A stretch of DNA of 64,000 nucleotides from Pirellulaceae bacterium. Lineage in GTDB: Bacteria; Planctomycetota; Planctomycetia; Pirellulales; Pirellulaceae. The translations under genes and the position numbers were made by a program. Below the pieces are notes generated by a model, which was not told the origin of the DNA, made no database searches, and saw only the letters and a program-made list of their open reading frames with translations. The stretch lies in NCBI GenBank assembly GCA_020852965.1, contig JADYZV010000023.1:1-64000 (forward strand), in the 5' to 3' direction. Below are positions 55,435-64,000 of this stretch, in pieces. The number at the start of each line of letters is the position of its first letter. The stretch's first letter is position 1.

Positions 55435-57162
55435 CTATAGACCGGAGAAGGCTAACATCAGGGCTAGGATCAGGAAAACAAACAGGCACCACCAAGTAAT
55501 GACGCTGGTGTACCAGTGATCTCCCAGATCGCTAAAGATGTTCATCTTGCGCCAATTAAACGTCAGTTGATCGGTGATCTGTTCGGGACGTGGTGGGGCT
55601 GTCAGGAGGCTCACAGCAATGCACACGACCGTACAAAAGGCCCAGTTCACAATCCCCTGCATCGAATAGGGTTCGATCCAAGCCCAGTGGTCAGGTACGA
55701 ACTGAACGTAGAGCTTCATCGCAATGCCTAGCAAGAAGCCCAAGATAACCGCGACGACAGCTCCCGGCCCGTTGATGCGCCGCCACAGGACACCCAAGAT
55801 GAAGACGGCGCTGAACGGCGGCGCAAAGAATGCATACAGCGATTGAATGTATACAAACAGGCTTCCGCCGAGTCGATTGATGAAGCCGGCCAAAACGATC
55901 GAGATGATGAGGATCACGACGGAGGAGATCATGCCCATCCGCACCAGCCGCTTTTCACTGGCTTGTGGATTCCACAGACGCCGATAGATGTCGAGCGTGA
56001 AGACGGTGGCCGTTGAATTCAAGACCGAGTTGACCGTCGACTGAATAGCACCGAATAGGGCGGCCAGGAACAGGCCACGCAGGCCAACTGGGATCAACGT
56101 TTGCAACATGTGGATGTAGCCTTTGTCCGCTTCGGGGCGAATCTCGGCCCACGGTCGCTGCATGACCTCGGGGTACTGCGCAAACAAGATCAATCCGGGT
56201 AACACAACGATGGCGGGCATGAGAACCTTCATATACCCCGCCAATACAATTCCCATCCGCGCGTGGTACATATCCTTTGCACCCAGAACGCGCTGGATCA
56301 TGAATTGATTGATGACGTTGTACCAAATGCTGACGGAGAACAGCCCCAAGAACATGGCTGGCCAAGGGTTCGTTTCGTGGGTGATCGGCTGAATGACCGA
56401 CAAGCGATTGTAGTGATCGACGCGAGCCAAGTTCTGAGCGTTGCGAGCTACGACGTCGTGCCAGATACCCGACTGGGCACGATTGCGCTCGATCATCACA
56501 TTCCAGCCTTCGACCAATGAATGCTGTTCGCCGGAGAGCATCCATAGTCCCATTATCGTTACCATCAAGCCGCCTATGAGCATGACAATCACCGTGAAGA
56601 AGTCGGTCCAGGCCACGGAGCGCAGGCCGCCGTAGATTGCCCATGAACCAGCCACGATCCCCAAAACGATAATGGCAAACCATAGATCCCAGCCAAAAAG
56701 GCTGTGCATCGCCAGCCCGCCGCCGTAGAGAACGGCAGCCAAGAAAGCCACCACATTGCTGACGACCGTTAGCACGGCAAACATTTGACGTAGCAGGGGG
56801 TGGAACCTCCGTTCCATGAACTCGGGCGTGGTGAACACTCGCGAGGCCAATAGGAAAGGAATGAACAGCCAGATCAGGACTGAGAACGACAACACGTTGC
56901 CCCATTCGCTCAGGGCCACACAGATGCCATACACGAATGCAGCACCGACCATTCCAATGAAATGTTCCGAGCTGATATTTGAGGCGATGAACGAGCTGCC
57001 CACGACATACCAGGGGAGCGTTCGGCCAGCAAGAAAATAATCATCCGCGTCCGTCTTCTCCTTGCGGCCTACCCACAAGCCAATGGCGCATAGCACAATG
57101 AAGTAGCTGCCAAAGGCGACATAGTCGATCCAGGAGAGCGGAAAGGAATCAATGCCTTCCAT
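55435..57162 (-). CDS. sodium/solute symporter (SSS family)
   Basis: A 575-aa transporter with about fourteen helices. Typical signatures are DDYFLAGRTLPWYVVGSSFI, ASNISSEHFIGMVGAAFVYG and the sodium-site helix AALFGAIQSTVNSVLNSTAT. Closest in look to SGLT-type sugar or galactoside symporters (SLC5), commonly placed beside lactonases and oxidoreductases in planctomycetes. It would use the sodium gradient that the V-ATPase in this window could build. AAGGA stands about 11 nt before the ATG. Confidence 0.9.
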   Translation of the reverse strand: MEGIDSFPLSWIDYVAFGSYFIVLCAIGLWVGRKEKTDADDYFLAGRTLPWYVVGSSFIASNISSEHFIGMVGAAFVYGICVALSEWGNVLSFSVLIWLFIPFLLASRVFTTPEFMERRFHPLLRQMFAVLTVVSNVVAFLAAVLYGGGLAMHSLFGWDLWFAIIVLGIVAGSWAIYGGLRSVAWTDFFTVIVMLIGGLMVTIMGLWMLSGEQHSLVEGWNVMIERNRAQSGIWHDVVARNAQNLARVDHYNRLSVIQPITHETNPWPAMFLGLFSVSIWYNVINQFMIQRVLGAKDMYHARMGIVLAGYMKVLMPAIVVLPGLILFAQYPEVMQRPWAEIRPEADKGYIHMLQTLIPVGLRGLFLAALFGAIQSTVNSVLNSTATVFTLDIYRRLWNPQASEKRLVRMGMISSVVILIISIVLAGFINRLGGSLFVYIQSLYAFFAPPFSAVFILGVLWRRINGPGAVVAVILGFLLGIAMKLYVQFVPDHWAWIEPYSMQGIVNWAFCTVVCIAVSLLTAPPRPEQITDQLTFNWRKMNIFSDLGDHWYTSVITWWCLFVFLILALMLAFSGL

Positions 57163-57217
57163 CAGTTTAGTGTTCCTTACGAAGCATCCAACCAGAAATA
57201 AGTCATAAATGTCGCAG

Positions 57218-57273
57218 GCGAAGTTGCCAGAGTTTGATAGGCACTAAGTCTATCCAATGTCTGGCAACTTCGC
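57218..57273. promoter_or_regulatory. strong inverted repeat in divergent upstream region
   Basis: Perfect 14-bp arms gcgaagttgccaga (57218-57231) and tctggcaacttcgc (57260-57273), with an inner 5-bp stem (gatag / ctatc). It lies 55 bp upstream of the symporter start and ~100 bp upstream of the broken deacetylase gene. It could be an operator, a leader hairpin or a repeat remnant. Confidence 0.5.
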
Positions 57274-57373
57274 TTACAACATTGGATCACTTACACTAAT
57301 TGCATCGAATGATCCTGAAAACAAAGGATTGATTCACGCAAAACGATTACAAACCCTTTCCAGGAAGAACATC

Positions 57374-57842
57374 ATGCGCAGAATTGGCCGACGAGCGAAT
57401 CGAAACCTGACTAGTTGGGGGTTGGTTTTCGGGGTTTTCATCATCTTGTTTAGCGGCGTCGACGACGCTTGCCTGCGCGCCGCTGAGGACGACAATCCGT
57501 TTACCTATCTCGATGAGTACTCCAACCCATACTACGCGCACACGGCTTTCCCGAAACTGACGACGCCGCAGTGGGTGGGAGAGCCGGGTGTCGAAGCGGT
57601 AGTCGTATTGGGTATCGACGACATGCAGGACTCGGCAAAGTATGAAGCCTATCTACGGCCGATCCTCAATCTGGACGGATTTCTAGATGTGATGATTGGA
57701 AACGAACAACGGAGTCTGGTTTGCGGACGCTCACATGTGGGTCCAGAACGAGGATACCAACCGCCTGCCGGATGGTGTGGATCGTCGAACATTTTCGCAA
57801 TTGATTGGTAACGTCGAGCCTGGCCTGAGCAGTTCCGAGTAG
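57374..57842 (+). pseudogene. broken polysaccharide-deacetylase-like gene
   Basis: An intact start: AGGAAG 6 nt before ATG, a signal peptide-like region (SWGLVFGVFIILFSGV) and then YLDEYSNPYYAHTAFPKLTT followed by GVEAVVVLGIDDMQDSAKYE, as at the head of large secreted planctomycete deacetylase-type proteins. After RPILNLDGF the homology breaks; another coding piece, FADAHMWVQNEDTNRLPDGV, appears in the +1 frame at 57720-57842. So most of the gene is deleted and the remaining parts are out of frame. Confidence 0.6.
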
Positions 57843-58025
57843 TCGTTGCCGTCGACGGAGATTGAACTCAATCGCCGGGCTTTGGTTTATTCTTGCCGTT
57901 TTCAGCCAGCGAACTACCTATACTGTACAAACAGAGTTTGTTTTGGTGTATATTGCTCCTTGGGGGCATTTCATGAGTTCCGACCACGTTCGCAACTTCG
58001 TTACTTCTTTGGACAACAGGGGCTC

Positions 58026-58148
58026 ATGTTTTTTTCGATGGATTTGCTCAGTCGGTCGTCTCCGGCGTGGCTGCTGCCTGGCGATGTCTCGCGCATTGTG
58101 CTGGTCGTTGAAATGATGTCTGTCGCGCGGACGCTGGAGGTGTCCTGA
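58026..58148 (+). CDS. possible 40-aa leader protein before the multihaem gene
   Basis: A plus-strand frame ending with TGA that overlaps the next ATG (TGATG). Its last 40 codons (MFFSMDLLSRSSPAWLLPGD, then VSRIVLVVEMMSVARTLE) read like protein, possibly the tail of a lost gene or a small coupled peptide. The frame is open further upstream to about 57846, but that part is Cys/Arg/Phe-rich and unconvincing. I do not recognise it. The rest of the 57843-58147 gap shows nothing. Confidence 0.35.
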   Translation: MFFSMDLLSRSSPAWLLPGDVSRIVLVVEMMSVARTLEVS

Positions 58149-61100
58149 TGGACTCCTGCAGTCACCATGTTGCAGGATTTTTCCTGGTAACCATCGTTTC
58201 ACTGTTTTTGTTCGGTTGTGGGCGGACGGAAGGAACTGTTCCAGTCGTTCCGTGCGCTGGCCTGGACGCACGCGAGCAGGCGTCCTTCGATCAGTTCTGT
58301 CGCGATGTCGTTCCGATTCTCGAATCGCGGTGTGCCGCAAACTGTCATGGCGTTTCGTCGGAGCAGTTTGTGAAGTTCACCCGCAGTCCGGAACACGCTG
58401 GCTTCTACTATTTTCCGATCAATCCTGCGACAGGAAAGATCCCGGATCACGAATCGCGACTGGCGGCCTGGAGAACGTCGCGTGGAGCCGAAAGCAAACA
58501 CGTTGAAAGCGGTCCCGCAGAGCACGAAGTCGTTTCGCGCATCGACTATCGGGAAGCTCCCCAATTCAGTCCGTTGATTCGCGTTCCGCTTGCCGACCAG
58601 CTTGGCGGACTGGCTCATCGCGGACTGGACGTATTCTACACGCTGGACGATCCGGATTATCTCAAGCTGCGAAACTGGATCGAAACCGAGATCGCGCTGC
58701 GACCGGGCCAGCGGCCGACTGTGCCGCAGGCGGAAGCATTCTTTCGCGATGATGTGTTGCCGGTGCTGGCTAACAACGGCTGCTTTCTGGCATCGTGCCA
58801 CGGGCCCCATGTGTTCAATGACCTGAAACTTCAGCTTCCGCTCCCTTCGCCGGACGGCCGCTTCGATCCGCAACGTGATTTTTCTTCACGGTTGATCTCG
58901 GAGAACCGTCAGCAGTTGCTCGGCACCGTCAGTCGCTTTAGCAACGCGGGTGGCGATCTGCGCTTGAGCCGCTTGTTAGCCAAGGCCTTGCCCATCATCG
59001 AAGGGGGTGTGCATCATCGTGGGGGTAATACTCAGTTCTTCGAATCGCTTGACGATCCGGATGTGAAGATCCTGCTGGAATGGCTCGATCTTGAGCGTCA
59101 TGCAAGCATCGACTCAATGACCAGCCGCAGGAAAGACGTGGCTGTCGAAGATGTCGGGCGTTTGCAGGGGATTGCGTTCATTCGCGGTCCGCGACATCAG
59201 CCGCGTCGATTTTTCGAATTCGACACATTCTGGCCGGGCTCGGACGTCTTTGTTCTGCCATACGCCGATGATAGGAGTCCTTCCCAGACCGAAGCGTTGA
59301 ACGTCACGGCCCACGTTCATCCCGAGGGCTCGGTCGAAATTCAGTCGGTCGATGTTCGTTATGACGGTCGAGCCATCGTGTTCTGTATGCGGCGATCGGC
59401 GGAGAGTGGTTTTCGCATTTACGAACTCGAACTGGATGACGAACTCCGGCCGATAGATGATTCCTTCCGCCAAATCAGTAACGATCCCGATCGTCTGCCG
59501 GACGGCACGCTGATTCATCACGTGGACGCGGTCTATATGCCGGGACCGAACGATTCCACCGGCAACATTCTGGACGACGTGGCCGTTTGCTTCGCGTCCA
59601 ACGCCGCCGGCCACTACGCCGCGTCTGAGCCGTTCGGTCTGCTCGGCGAAGCGGAGCGTGGCTCCGGCACAGAACTCATCGATGCTCAACGGACCGAAGC
59701 GCCTGGGACATTTGACGGTCGGCGTCTGTACGTTATCGACGGACCGAACCGTGGCCAATGGCGGACGATAGTACGCCATGAACAGGATGCCGACAGCGTT
59801 GTCGGAGCGAAGTTTGAACTGGATGCCGCGCTGCCATTTCCCGCTGATCGGCAGACGGTGTACGAGATCGAACAGACTCACGCGGTCAATTGTCCGTCGT
59901 ACGATATCTGGCGCGTTGTCCCGCAACGAGACGCGTCGCCACAACCGCAGCACCAGCGGCGGATGACATTCACCAGTGCTCAGGAACGTCGGCCCACGAT
60001 ACGCACTACCGGCGAGGTGATGTTTACTAGCGTACGAAATATTGGTTACCAGGCGGATCGTCCGGTGTTCAACGGAGCCATCTTTCGCGTGATGGCTGGC
60101 GGCTTCGACTACCATATTCAGGGGAATAACCGATCGCGGTATTCGCTCGTCACCGAGGCGCGCGAGCTGCCGCAGGGATTGGAAACACGCCTGGCTTTGG
60201 ATCCGCGCAACCACTGGAGTGGCGGTCTGCTGATCCTGGCCGACCACGGCTTTGGGATCAATCTCGAAGCGGAAAATCCCGTCGACAACATCCCGCTTTC
60301 GGCGGACGGGACGATCCACGGGCAGCCGATGCAGTCGTCTGCGTTGCGGTATCTGCACGGCCAGCAGACGTTCTTTCCAGAAACCGGGGCTGACGCAGTG
60401 ACGATGACGGGCGTCTCACCCGGCGGCAGTTTTCGCGATCCGTTTCCGCTGCCAGACGGTACGATTCTGGTCTCGCACGTGGCCGATTCGATCGACCATC
60501 TGGATGAAGATGCCGACCCGAACTGGAACCTGTACCGACTGTACTTCAGCGGCGCATTGCAGAGCGAAGATGGCCAGCGCGTCGGCCCCGTCGAACGGAA
60601 GTTGATTTCGCAGGCATCGACCGACGACATGGCGGAATACTGCCCTCGACCGATCATCGTTCGTCTGAAAGAGACATCGCCGACGCACCAGAAATTTTCG
60701 GCGAGTCACGCCGACCAGAAGCCCGTTCTGGAGGATGGGGTGCTGAGAATGCCGCCGGAGACGCCCGGCGAAGTCGAATGTTACGACTACCCGCTGCTGC
60801 AGTCGTTCCTGACTCACTTCGCTCCACTCGGCCCGCGTGATTTCCATGGGCCAACGGCCGGATTGCCAGGAAGTGTGGCTGATCCACAGCACGCTTATCA
60901 CTACGTCCGCATCGTGACTCAAGTGCCTCCGGGACGCAGCGAACTCCAACCACTCGGTCTTGCTACGGATCCATTTGCCACGCCGATCAGTCACGGCATT
61001 CACACACGCCGGTTGATCGTGGCAGAGATTCCGCTGGAGGTGGACGGCACGTTTTATGCGGAAGTGCCCACCGGCGTGCCGTTGATCGTGCAGGGGCTGA

Positions 61101-61753
61101 ATAAGGACAGGATGGCGCTGCATTCGATGAACCGCTGGTTCTATGTGCAACCTGGCGAGAAGCTGACGTTTTCGATTCCTCGGCGCATCTTTCCGACGAC
61201 CTGCGCCGGTTGCCACGGAGCATTGACCGGCAACTCCGTCGATGCACTTGGCCCTCCGGATATTGTGTCGGAGGCGTCCCGGGTGATGGCGACGTGGGAT
61301 CCAGTGACCGATCGACGTCGCGCCCCGTATGGGCACGGCAACAGTGCGGAAGACTATATCTCCGTCGACTTCCGACGCGATGTGCAGCCGATTCTCGACA
61401 GGCATTGCATCCAATGCCACGACGGCACCAGCGAACGATCGGCGGGATTTGACCTGCGCGGCTCGCCCACAGAACACTACACAACGGCATACGAAACGTT
61501 GCACCGCCTTGCCGATCCAGACAGCGGACAGCAGACCGCCAAGCAATACATCAACGAACGGGAAGCTCTGGCGGTTGAGAGCTTTCTGATTGAGAAGCTC
61601 ATGGGAAAGGAACTCGCTGCTCCACAGAATCTGGGCCCGGACGCCGCGCCGCATCCCGCCGCTTCGACGCTGAGTGACGACGAGTTACTGACATTGATTC
61701 GTTGGATCGATCTGGGAGCGACATTTGTCGGCGGGCGCGTTCCGAAACTGTGA
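58148..61753 (+). CDS. hydrazine-synthase-alpha-like multihaem lipoprotein
   Basis: A 1201-aa protein with a lipobox (SLFLFGC, Cys24), so membrane-anchored on the outer face of the inner membrane or exported further. Four haem c motifs: Cys62-Ala-Ala-Asn-Cys66-His (CX3CH), Cys212...Cys217-His (CX4CH), Cys1019-Ala-Gly-Cys-His and Cys1087-Ile-Gln-Cys-His. The middle (~330-850) has propeller-like strands (TIRTTGEVMFTSVRNIGYQ), and the region before the third haem (VDGTFYAEVPTGVPLIVQGL, then WFYVQPGEKL) matches HzsA-related proteins. It is followed 19 bp later by a propeller-dihaem gene, recalling hydrazine synthase A and BC. Function in non-anammox planctomycetes is unknown. Confidence 0.65.
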   Translation: MDSCSHHVAGFFLVTIVSLFLFGCGRTEGTVPVVPCAGLDAREQASFDQFCRDVVPILESRCAANCHGVSSEQFVKFTRSPEHAGFYYFPINPATGKIPDHESRLAAWRTSRGAESKHVESGPAEHEVVSRIDYREAPQFSPLIRVPLADQLGGLAHRGLDVFYTLDDPDYLKLRNWIETEIALRPGQRPTVPQAEAFFRDDVLPVLANNGCFLASCHGPHVFNDLKLQLPLPSPDGRFDPQRDFSSRLISENRQQLLGTVSRFSNAGGDLRLSRLLAKALPIIEGGVHHRGGNTQFFESLDDPDVKILLEWLDLERHASIDSMTSRRKDVAVEDVGRLQGIAFIRGPRHQPRRFFEFDTFWPGSDVFVLPYADDRSPSQTEALNVTAHVHPEGSVEIQSVDVRYDGRAIVFCMRRSAESGFRIYELELDDELRPIDDSFRQISNDPDRLPDGTLIHHVDAVYMPGPNDSTGNILDDVAVCFASNAAGHYAASEPFGLLGEAERGSGTELIDAQRTEAPGTFDGRRLYVIDGPNRGQWRTIVRHEQDADSVVGAKFELDAALPFPADRQTVYEIEQTHAVNCPSYDIWRVVPQRDASPQPQHQRRMTFTSAQERRPTIRTTGEVMFTSVRNIGYQADRPVFNGAIFRVMAGGFDYHIQGNNRSRYSLVTEARELPQGLETRLALDPRNHWSGGLLILADHGFGINLEAENPVDNIPLSADGTIHGQPMQSSALRYLHGQQTFFPETGADAVTMTGVSPGGSFRDPFPLPDGTILVSHVADSIDHLDEDADPNWNLYRLYFSGALQSEDGQRVGPVERKLISQASTDDMAEYCPRPIIVRLKETSPTHQKFSASHADQKPVLEDGVLRMPPETPGEVECYDYPLLQSFLTHFAPLGPRDFHGPTAGLPGSVADPQHAYHYVRIVTQVPPGRSELQPLGLATDPFATPISHGIHTRRLIVAEIPLEVDGTFYAEVPTGVPLIVQGLNKDRMALHSMNRWFYVQPGEKLTFSIPRRIFPTTCAGCHGALTGNSVDALGPPDIVSEASRVMATWDPVTDRRRAPYGHGNSAEDYISVDFRRDVQPILDRHCIQCHDGTSERSAGFDLRGSPTEHYTTAYETLHRLADPDSGQQTAKQYINEREALAVESFLIEKLMGKELAAPQNLGPDAAPHPAASTLSDDELLTLIRWIDLGATFVGGRVPKL

Positions 61754-61772
61754 CTGGCAGCGAGGAGATCTT

Positions 61773-64000
61773 ATGAAACTGTTTCAACTCAATGTGTTCC
61801 ACATCCTTGCCGGGCTGATCACCGTCGGCGTCACAGCCGGCGTCGGAGCGCACCTTGTCGACTCAACAGAGAAACCGGAACAACGCGCACCTGTCGGCAC
61901 TCGATTTGATCGATTGACCAGCGAAGTGTGGCGATACCGGCAGCCGTTTCAGCGACGCGACCTGCAACCGGTGCCCGCGAACAATCCATACGCCGAAGTT
62001 CAGCCGGTGCGCGATCGTCCGGAACGACTGGCACTCAGCGCCGACGGAACCAAGCTGTACGTCACGCTGGTCGGCACCGAAGCCGTTCCTGGGCATGAAC
62101 TGGCCGTAATCGACATCGCGTCAGAAGCCGTGCTAAAGCGAATTACCGTCGGCCAGCGACCGTATCTGCCAGTGCTGCATCCGGACGGACGGTTCCTGGT
62201 AGTCACCAATGAACTGTCGAATTATGCCACCGTCATTGACACGTGCACAGACACGGTCGCGGGGGAAATTCCGCTCGATTACTACTGTCAGGGTCTGGCC
62301 TTCTCCCGAGACGGAAAGCGGGCGTGGGTCGCGAACCGCTATCTGGATCAGGTGCTTGTGGTGGATCTGCAAACGCTGGATAACGGGCTGACCGGCCACG
62401 TCGTCGAGGTGGGCGGGTTCGACGATAAGGCGTTTTATGGGAAGACGGAACTCCCCGATGACCTGTTGCGCGAACTGCGGGAGCGCGACCTGAGCGCAGA
62501 AGAAATCCAACTCGCCAGTCGCAACGGTGTGGGAGGTATCAACGCCATCCTTCGAGCTCACTGCAGTCGCTGTCATGAAGAAGCGGCTGGTGGCTATGTC
62601 TGCGGAGCCGATCCGGTGGTGAACTTTCTATCCGCCGTAGAAAATTCGATTGGCGGCCAACCATACGAAAGCCCGCTGATTCGAGCCGTCGTATCGACCA
62701 CTGTAGGTGGCTTCGGCGATCAAAGCGTCACACCGCTGATGCACGCGGGTGAAGTTCTGTTCGAACCGGCTGATCCCGACCTCGCACGACTGGCGGAATG
62801 GATCCGCAGAGGCGAAGGTGGTCCGGGGATCCCGGTGGGCAACTCCGGCAGCCATCCCAAAGACGTGGTCCTCAGCCGTGACGGTCGGCATCTGTTTGTG
62901 GGCAACACGGGAACGATGGACGTGTCTGTCATCGATGTCGAAGCTCAGCACGAAGTCGGAGCGATCTTTGTTCAGAACGTCGCCGGACATGTTCTGATCG
63001 CGCCCGATCACCAGGCCGATCGCGATCTGCTGGTCACGCTGACCATGGGTATTGGCTTTGGTGCCGCCCCGGCGCGCGATCCGCTGGGAGCCGAGACGTG
63101 GGATCGCAACCACGCCGCTGCGCAGTTTACGGTACTGCGCGACCCCGTCACCACGGACGCTTATCCCATCGATCAGCAGCATGTGATGGGCCCCTTCGAA
63201 GCGGTCGATGGCACATGGAACATCAAGATGCGCGACATTCAGAATGACGTCGTCGCCGTCGATCTGTCGCGGTTGTCGATCCCCGCGTTTTCACCTGGCA
63301 TGGAAATGAACTACCTGCTCAAACCCAACGCGTATGAATCTCATGCGGGCTGGGTTCGTTACACTTCAGACACAGCAGAAGCCACCACGGGCGACGTCAA
63401 AGGTGATGTGCCGCCGGAACTGCAGCGCGTACACGGTGCGTTTCCGGAATGGGCGGCTGTTGTCGACGACCGCATGTATCTGACCATGGCGGGGACGTTT
63501 GAAGTGGTGGAATGGCAGGTGCAGCCGGATGCCTCCGACCCTGCGGAGAAGCTGGTTCCGCTGCGCAAGTTTTCCACAGGTCTGCGACCGGTCGGCATTG
63601 TCGCCGGTGCTCCGAAAACTCCGGCAGCCGGAAAATTGTACGTCGCCAACCAGATCGGCGAATCGATTTCGATCATCGACCTGGAAACCGGTGGCAGCCA
63701 CGAGGTACCGTTGAATACGGACGCTGAACCACCGCTGGCAACCGATGCCGAACGTGGAGAACTGGTCGTCCATACGTCCGTGTTCACATCCGACGGAGAC
63801 ACCTCCTGTCTACACTGCCACTTTCGTGACACGGGAGACGGACGCGCCTGGGGGGCCGCCGAAACCGTCGGACAGGATCGCGACGGTCATCTGACGACGG
63901 GCGGCACGCTGGGAATTCCTCAGATGCGAAACCTCTACGCCATCCAGCCGTTCTACTTCGAAGGGACCCACCGTTTGTCAGAAGGTCAAGCCGCGGATAT
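61773..64000 (+). CDS. YVTN beta-propeller dihaem cytochrome, 3' end outside window
   Basis: 742 codons visible, open to the right edge. GAGGAG precedes the ATG by ~6 nt. An N-terminal signal/anchor (HILAGLITVGVTAGVGAHLV) leads to propeller blades (ERLALSADGTKLYVTLVG; PYLPVLHPDGRFLVVTNEL; DVVLSRDGRHLFVGNTGTMD). A haem c motif, Cys264-Ser-Arg-Cys-His, sits in an insert between blades, and a second, Cys679-Leu-His-Cys-His followed by FRDTGDG and IPQMRNLYAIQPFYFEGTHR, begins a MauG/CcpA-like dihaem domain. A beta-propeller joined to a dihaem peroxidase-like domain matches the layout of hydrazine synthase beta plus gamma. Co-transcribed with the preceding gene. Confidence 0.75.
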   Translation, partial: MKLFQLNVFHILAGLITVGVTAGVGAHLVDSTEKPEQRAPVGTRFDRLTSEVWRYRQPFQRRDLQPVPANNPYAEVQPVRDRPERLALSADGTKLYVTLVGTEAVPGHELAVIDIASEAVLKRITVGQRPYLPVLHPDGRFLVVTNELSNYATVIDTCTDTVAGEIPLDYYCQGLAFSRDGKRAWVANRYLDQVLVVDLQTLDNGLTGHVVEVGGFDDKAFYGKTELPDDLLRELRERDLSAEEIQLASRNGVGGINAILRAHCSRCHEEAAGGYVCGADPVVNFLSAVENSIGGQPYESPLIRAVVSTTVGGFGDQSVTPLMHAGEVLFEPADPDLARLAEWIRRGEGGPGIPVGNSGSHPKDVVLSRDGRHLFVGNTGTMDVSVIDVEAQHEVGAIFVQNVAGHVLIAPDHQADRDLLVTLTMGIGFGAAPARDPLGAETWDRNHAAAQFTVLRDPVTTDAYPIDQQHVMGPFEAVDGTWNIKMRDIQNDVVAVDLSRLSIPAFSPGMEMNYLLKPNAYESHAGWVRYTSDTAEATTGDVKGDVPPELQRVHGAFPEWAAVVDDRMYLTMAGTFEVVEWQVQPDASDPAEKLVPLRKFSTGLRPVGIVAGAPKTPAAGKLYVANQIGESISIIDLETGGSHEVPLNTDAEPPLATDAERGELVVHTSVFTSDGDTSCLHCHFRDTGDGRAWGAAETVGQDRDGHLTTGGTLGIPQMRNLYAIQPFYFEGTHRLSEGQAAD

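Noticed and set aside
59114-60358. Long minus-strand frames (up to ~410 codons) inside the multihaem gene and others inside V-ATPase and SulP genes
   Set aside because: They are antisense shadows of high-GC third positions; no motifs, no ribosome-binding sites, and the sense strand encodes clear families.
58148-64000. Reading the window as coming from an anammox bacterium
   Set aside because: Hydrazine-synthase-like proteins also occur in other planctomycetes, and nothing else here (hydrazine dehydrogenase, hydroxylamine oxidoreductases, ladderane genes) supports anammox.
1-64000. tRNA, rRNA or intact insertion-sequence genes
   Set aside because: Scanned by eye on both strands; no cloverleaf with CCA-type end, no rRNA-like stretch and no transposase frame was seen. 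A tRNAscan or Infernal run would be needed to be certain.

Overview
The window looks like a chromosomal segment of a planctomycete, most likely a Pirellulaceae-type organism (Rhodopirellula/Blastopirellula relatives). The reasons are the gene repertoire (Tat-exported Gfo/Idh oxidoreductase, secreted multihaem lipoproteins of hydrazine-synthase-alpha-like type, YVTN propeller-dihaem cytochrome, 7-bladed lactonase, DUF2764-containing V-ATPase operon), GC near 50-55 %, weak or absent Shine-Dalgarno sites on many genes, and palindromic intergenic repeats. No rRNA, tRNA, CRISPR or intact transposase was seen.

Left part (1-31 kb): a dense collection of energy-stress and low-oxygen survival genes in short operons. 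In order: a HupE/UreJ-type membrane protein cut by the window edge; a minus-strand run of baeRF protein, 2Fe-2S ferredoxin, a tiny internally deleted pyruvate dehydrogenase E1, a 66-aa protein and an NnrS-like membrane protein; a P1B-4-type metal ATPase; PEP synthase and its regulatory kinase/phosphotransferase in convergent overlap; a DUF389 membrane protein; CheB-CheR and a multi-PAS NarL-type kinase; universal stress protein, zinc ribbon and BON proteins; SulP; DsrE; acetate kinase translationally coupled to phosphoketolase; two Rnk-type proteins; and a DHOD-like flavoprotein. Several central-carbon genes here are remnants: aceE reduced to its two ends, ppsA without its first ~45 codons, and only the start of a class I aldolase.

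Middle (31-42 kb): a complete seven-gene V-type ATPase operon in the order B-D-I-K-E-DUF2764-A, a circular permutation of the usual order, with a c-ring subunit that keeps the sodium-ligand residues. It is followed by a minus-strand PEP carboxylase.

Right part (42-64 kb): a 283-bp inverted-repeat element; a winged-helix regulator; a type-1-secretion-like trio (ABC, HlyD, TolC) whose ABC subunit has a degenerate ATPase site; an NtrC-type two-component pair; a Gfo/Idh oxidoreductase; a beta-helix protein with a truncated start; a lactonase; a sodium/solute symporter; a broken deacetylase-like gene; and, running off the right edge, a hydrazine-synthase-alpha-like multihaem lipoprotein followed by a fused propeller-dihaem cytochrome.

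How they may work together (inference): phosphoketolase plus acetate kinase would give ATP from sugar phosphates without a respiratory chain, PEP synthase and PEP carboxylase would manage the PEP/pyruvate/oxaloacetate node, and the V-ATPase would interconvert ATP and a sodium gradient usable by the SSS symporter. BON, Usp, Rnk and baeRF proteins fit a dormancy or translation-stress role.
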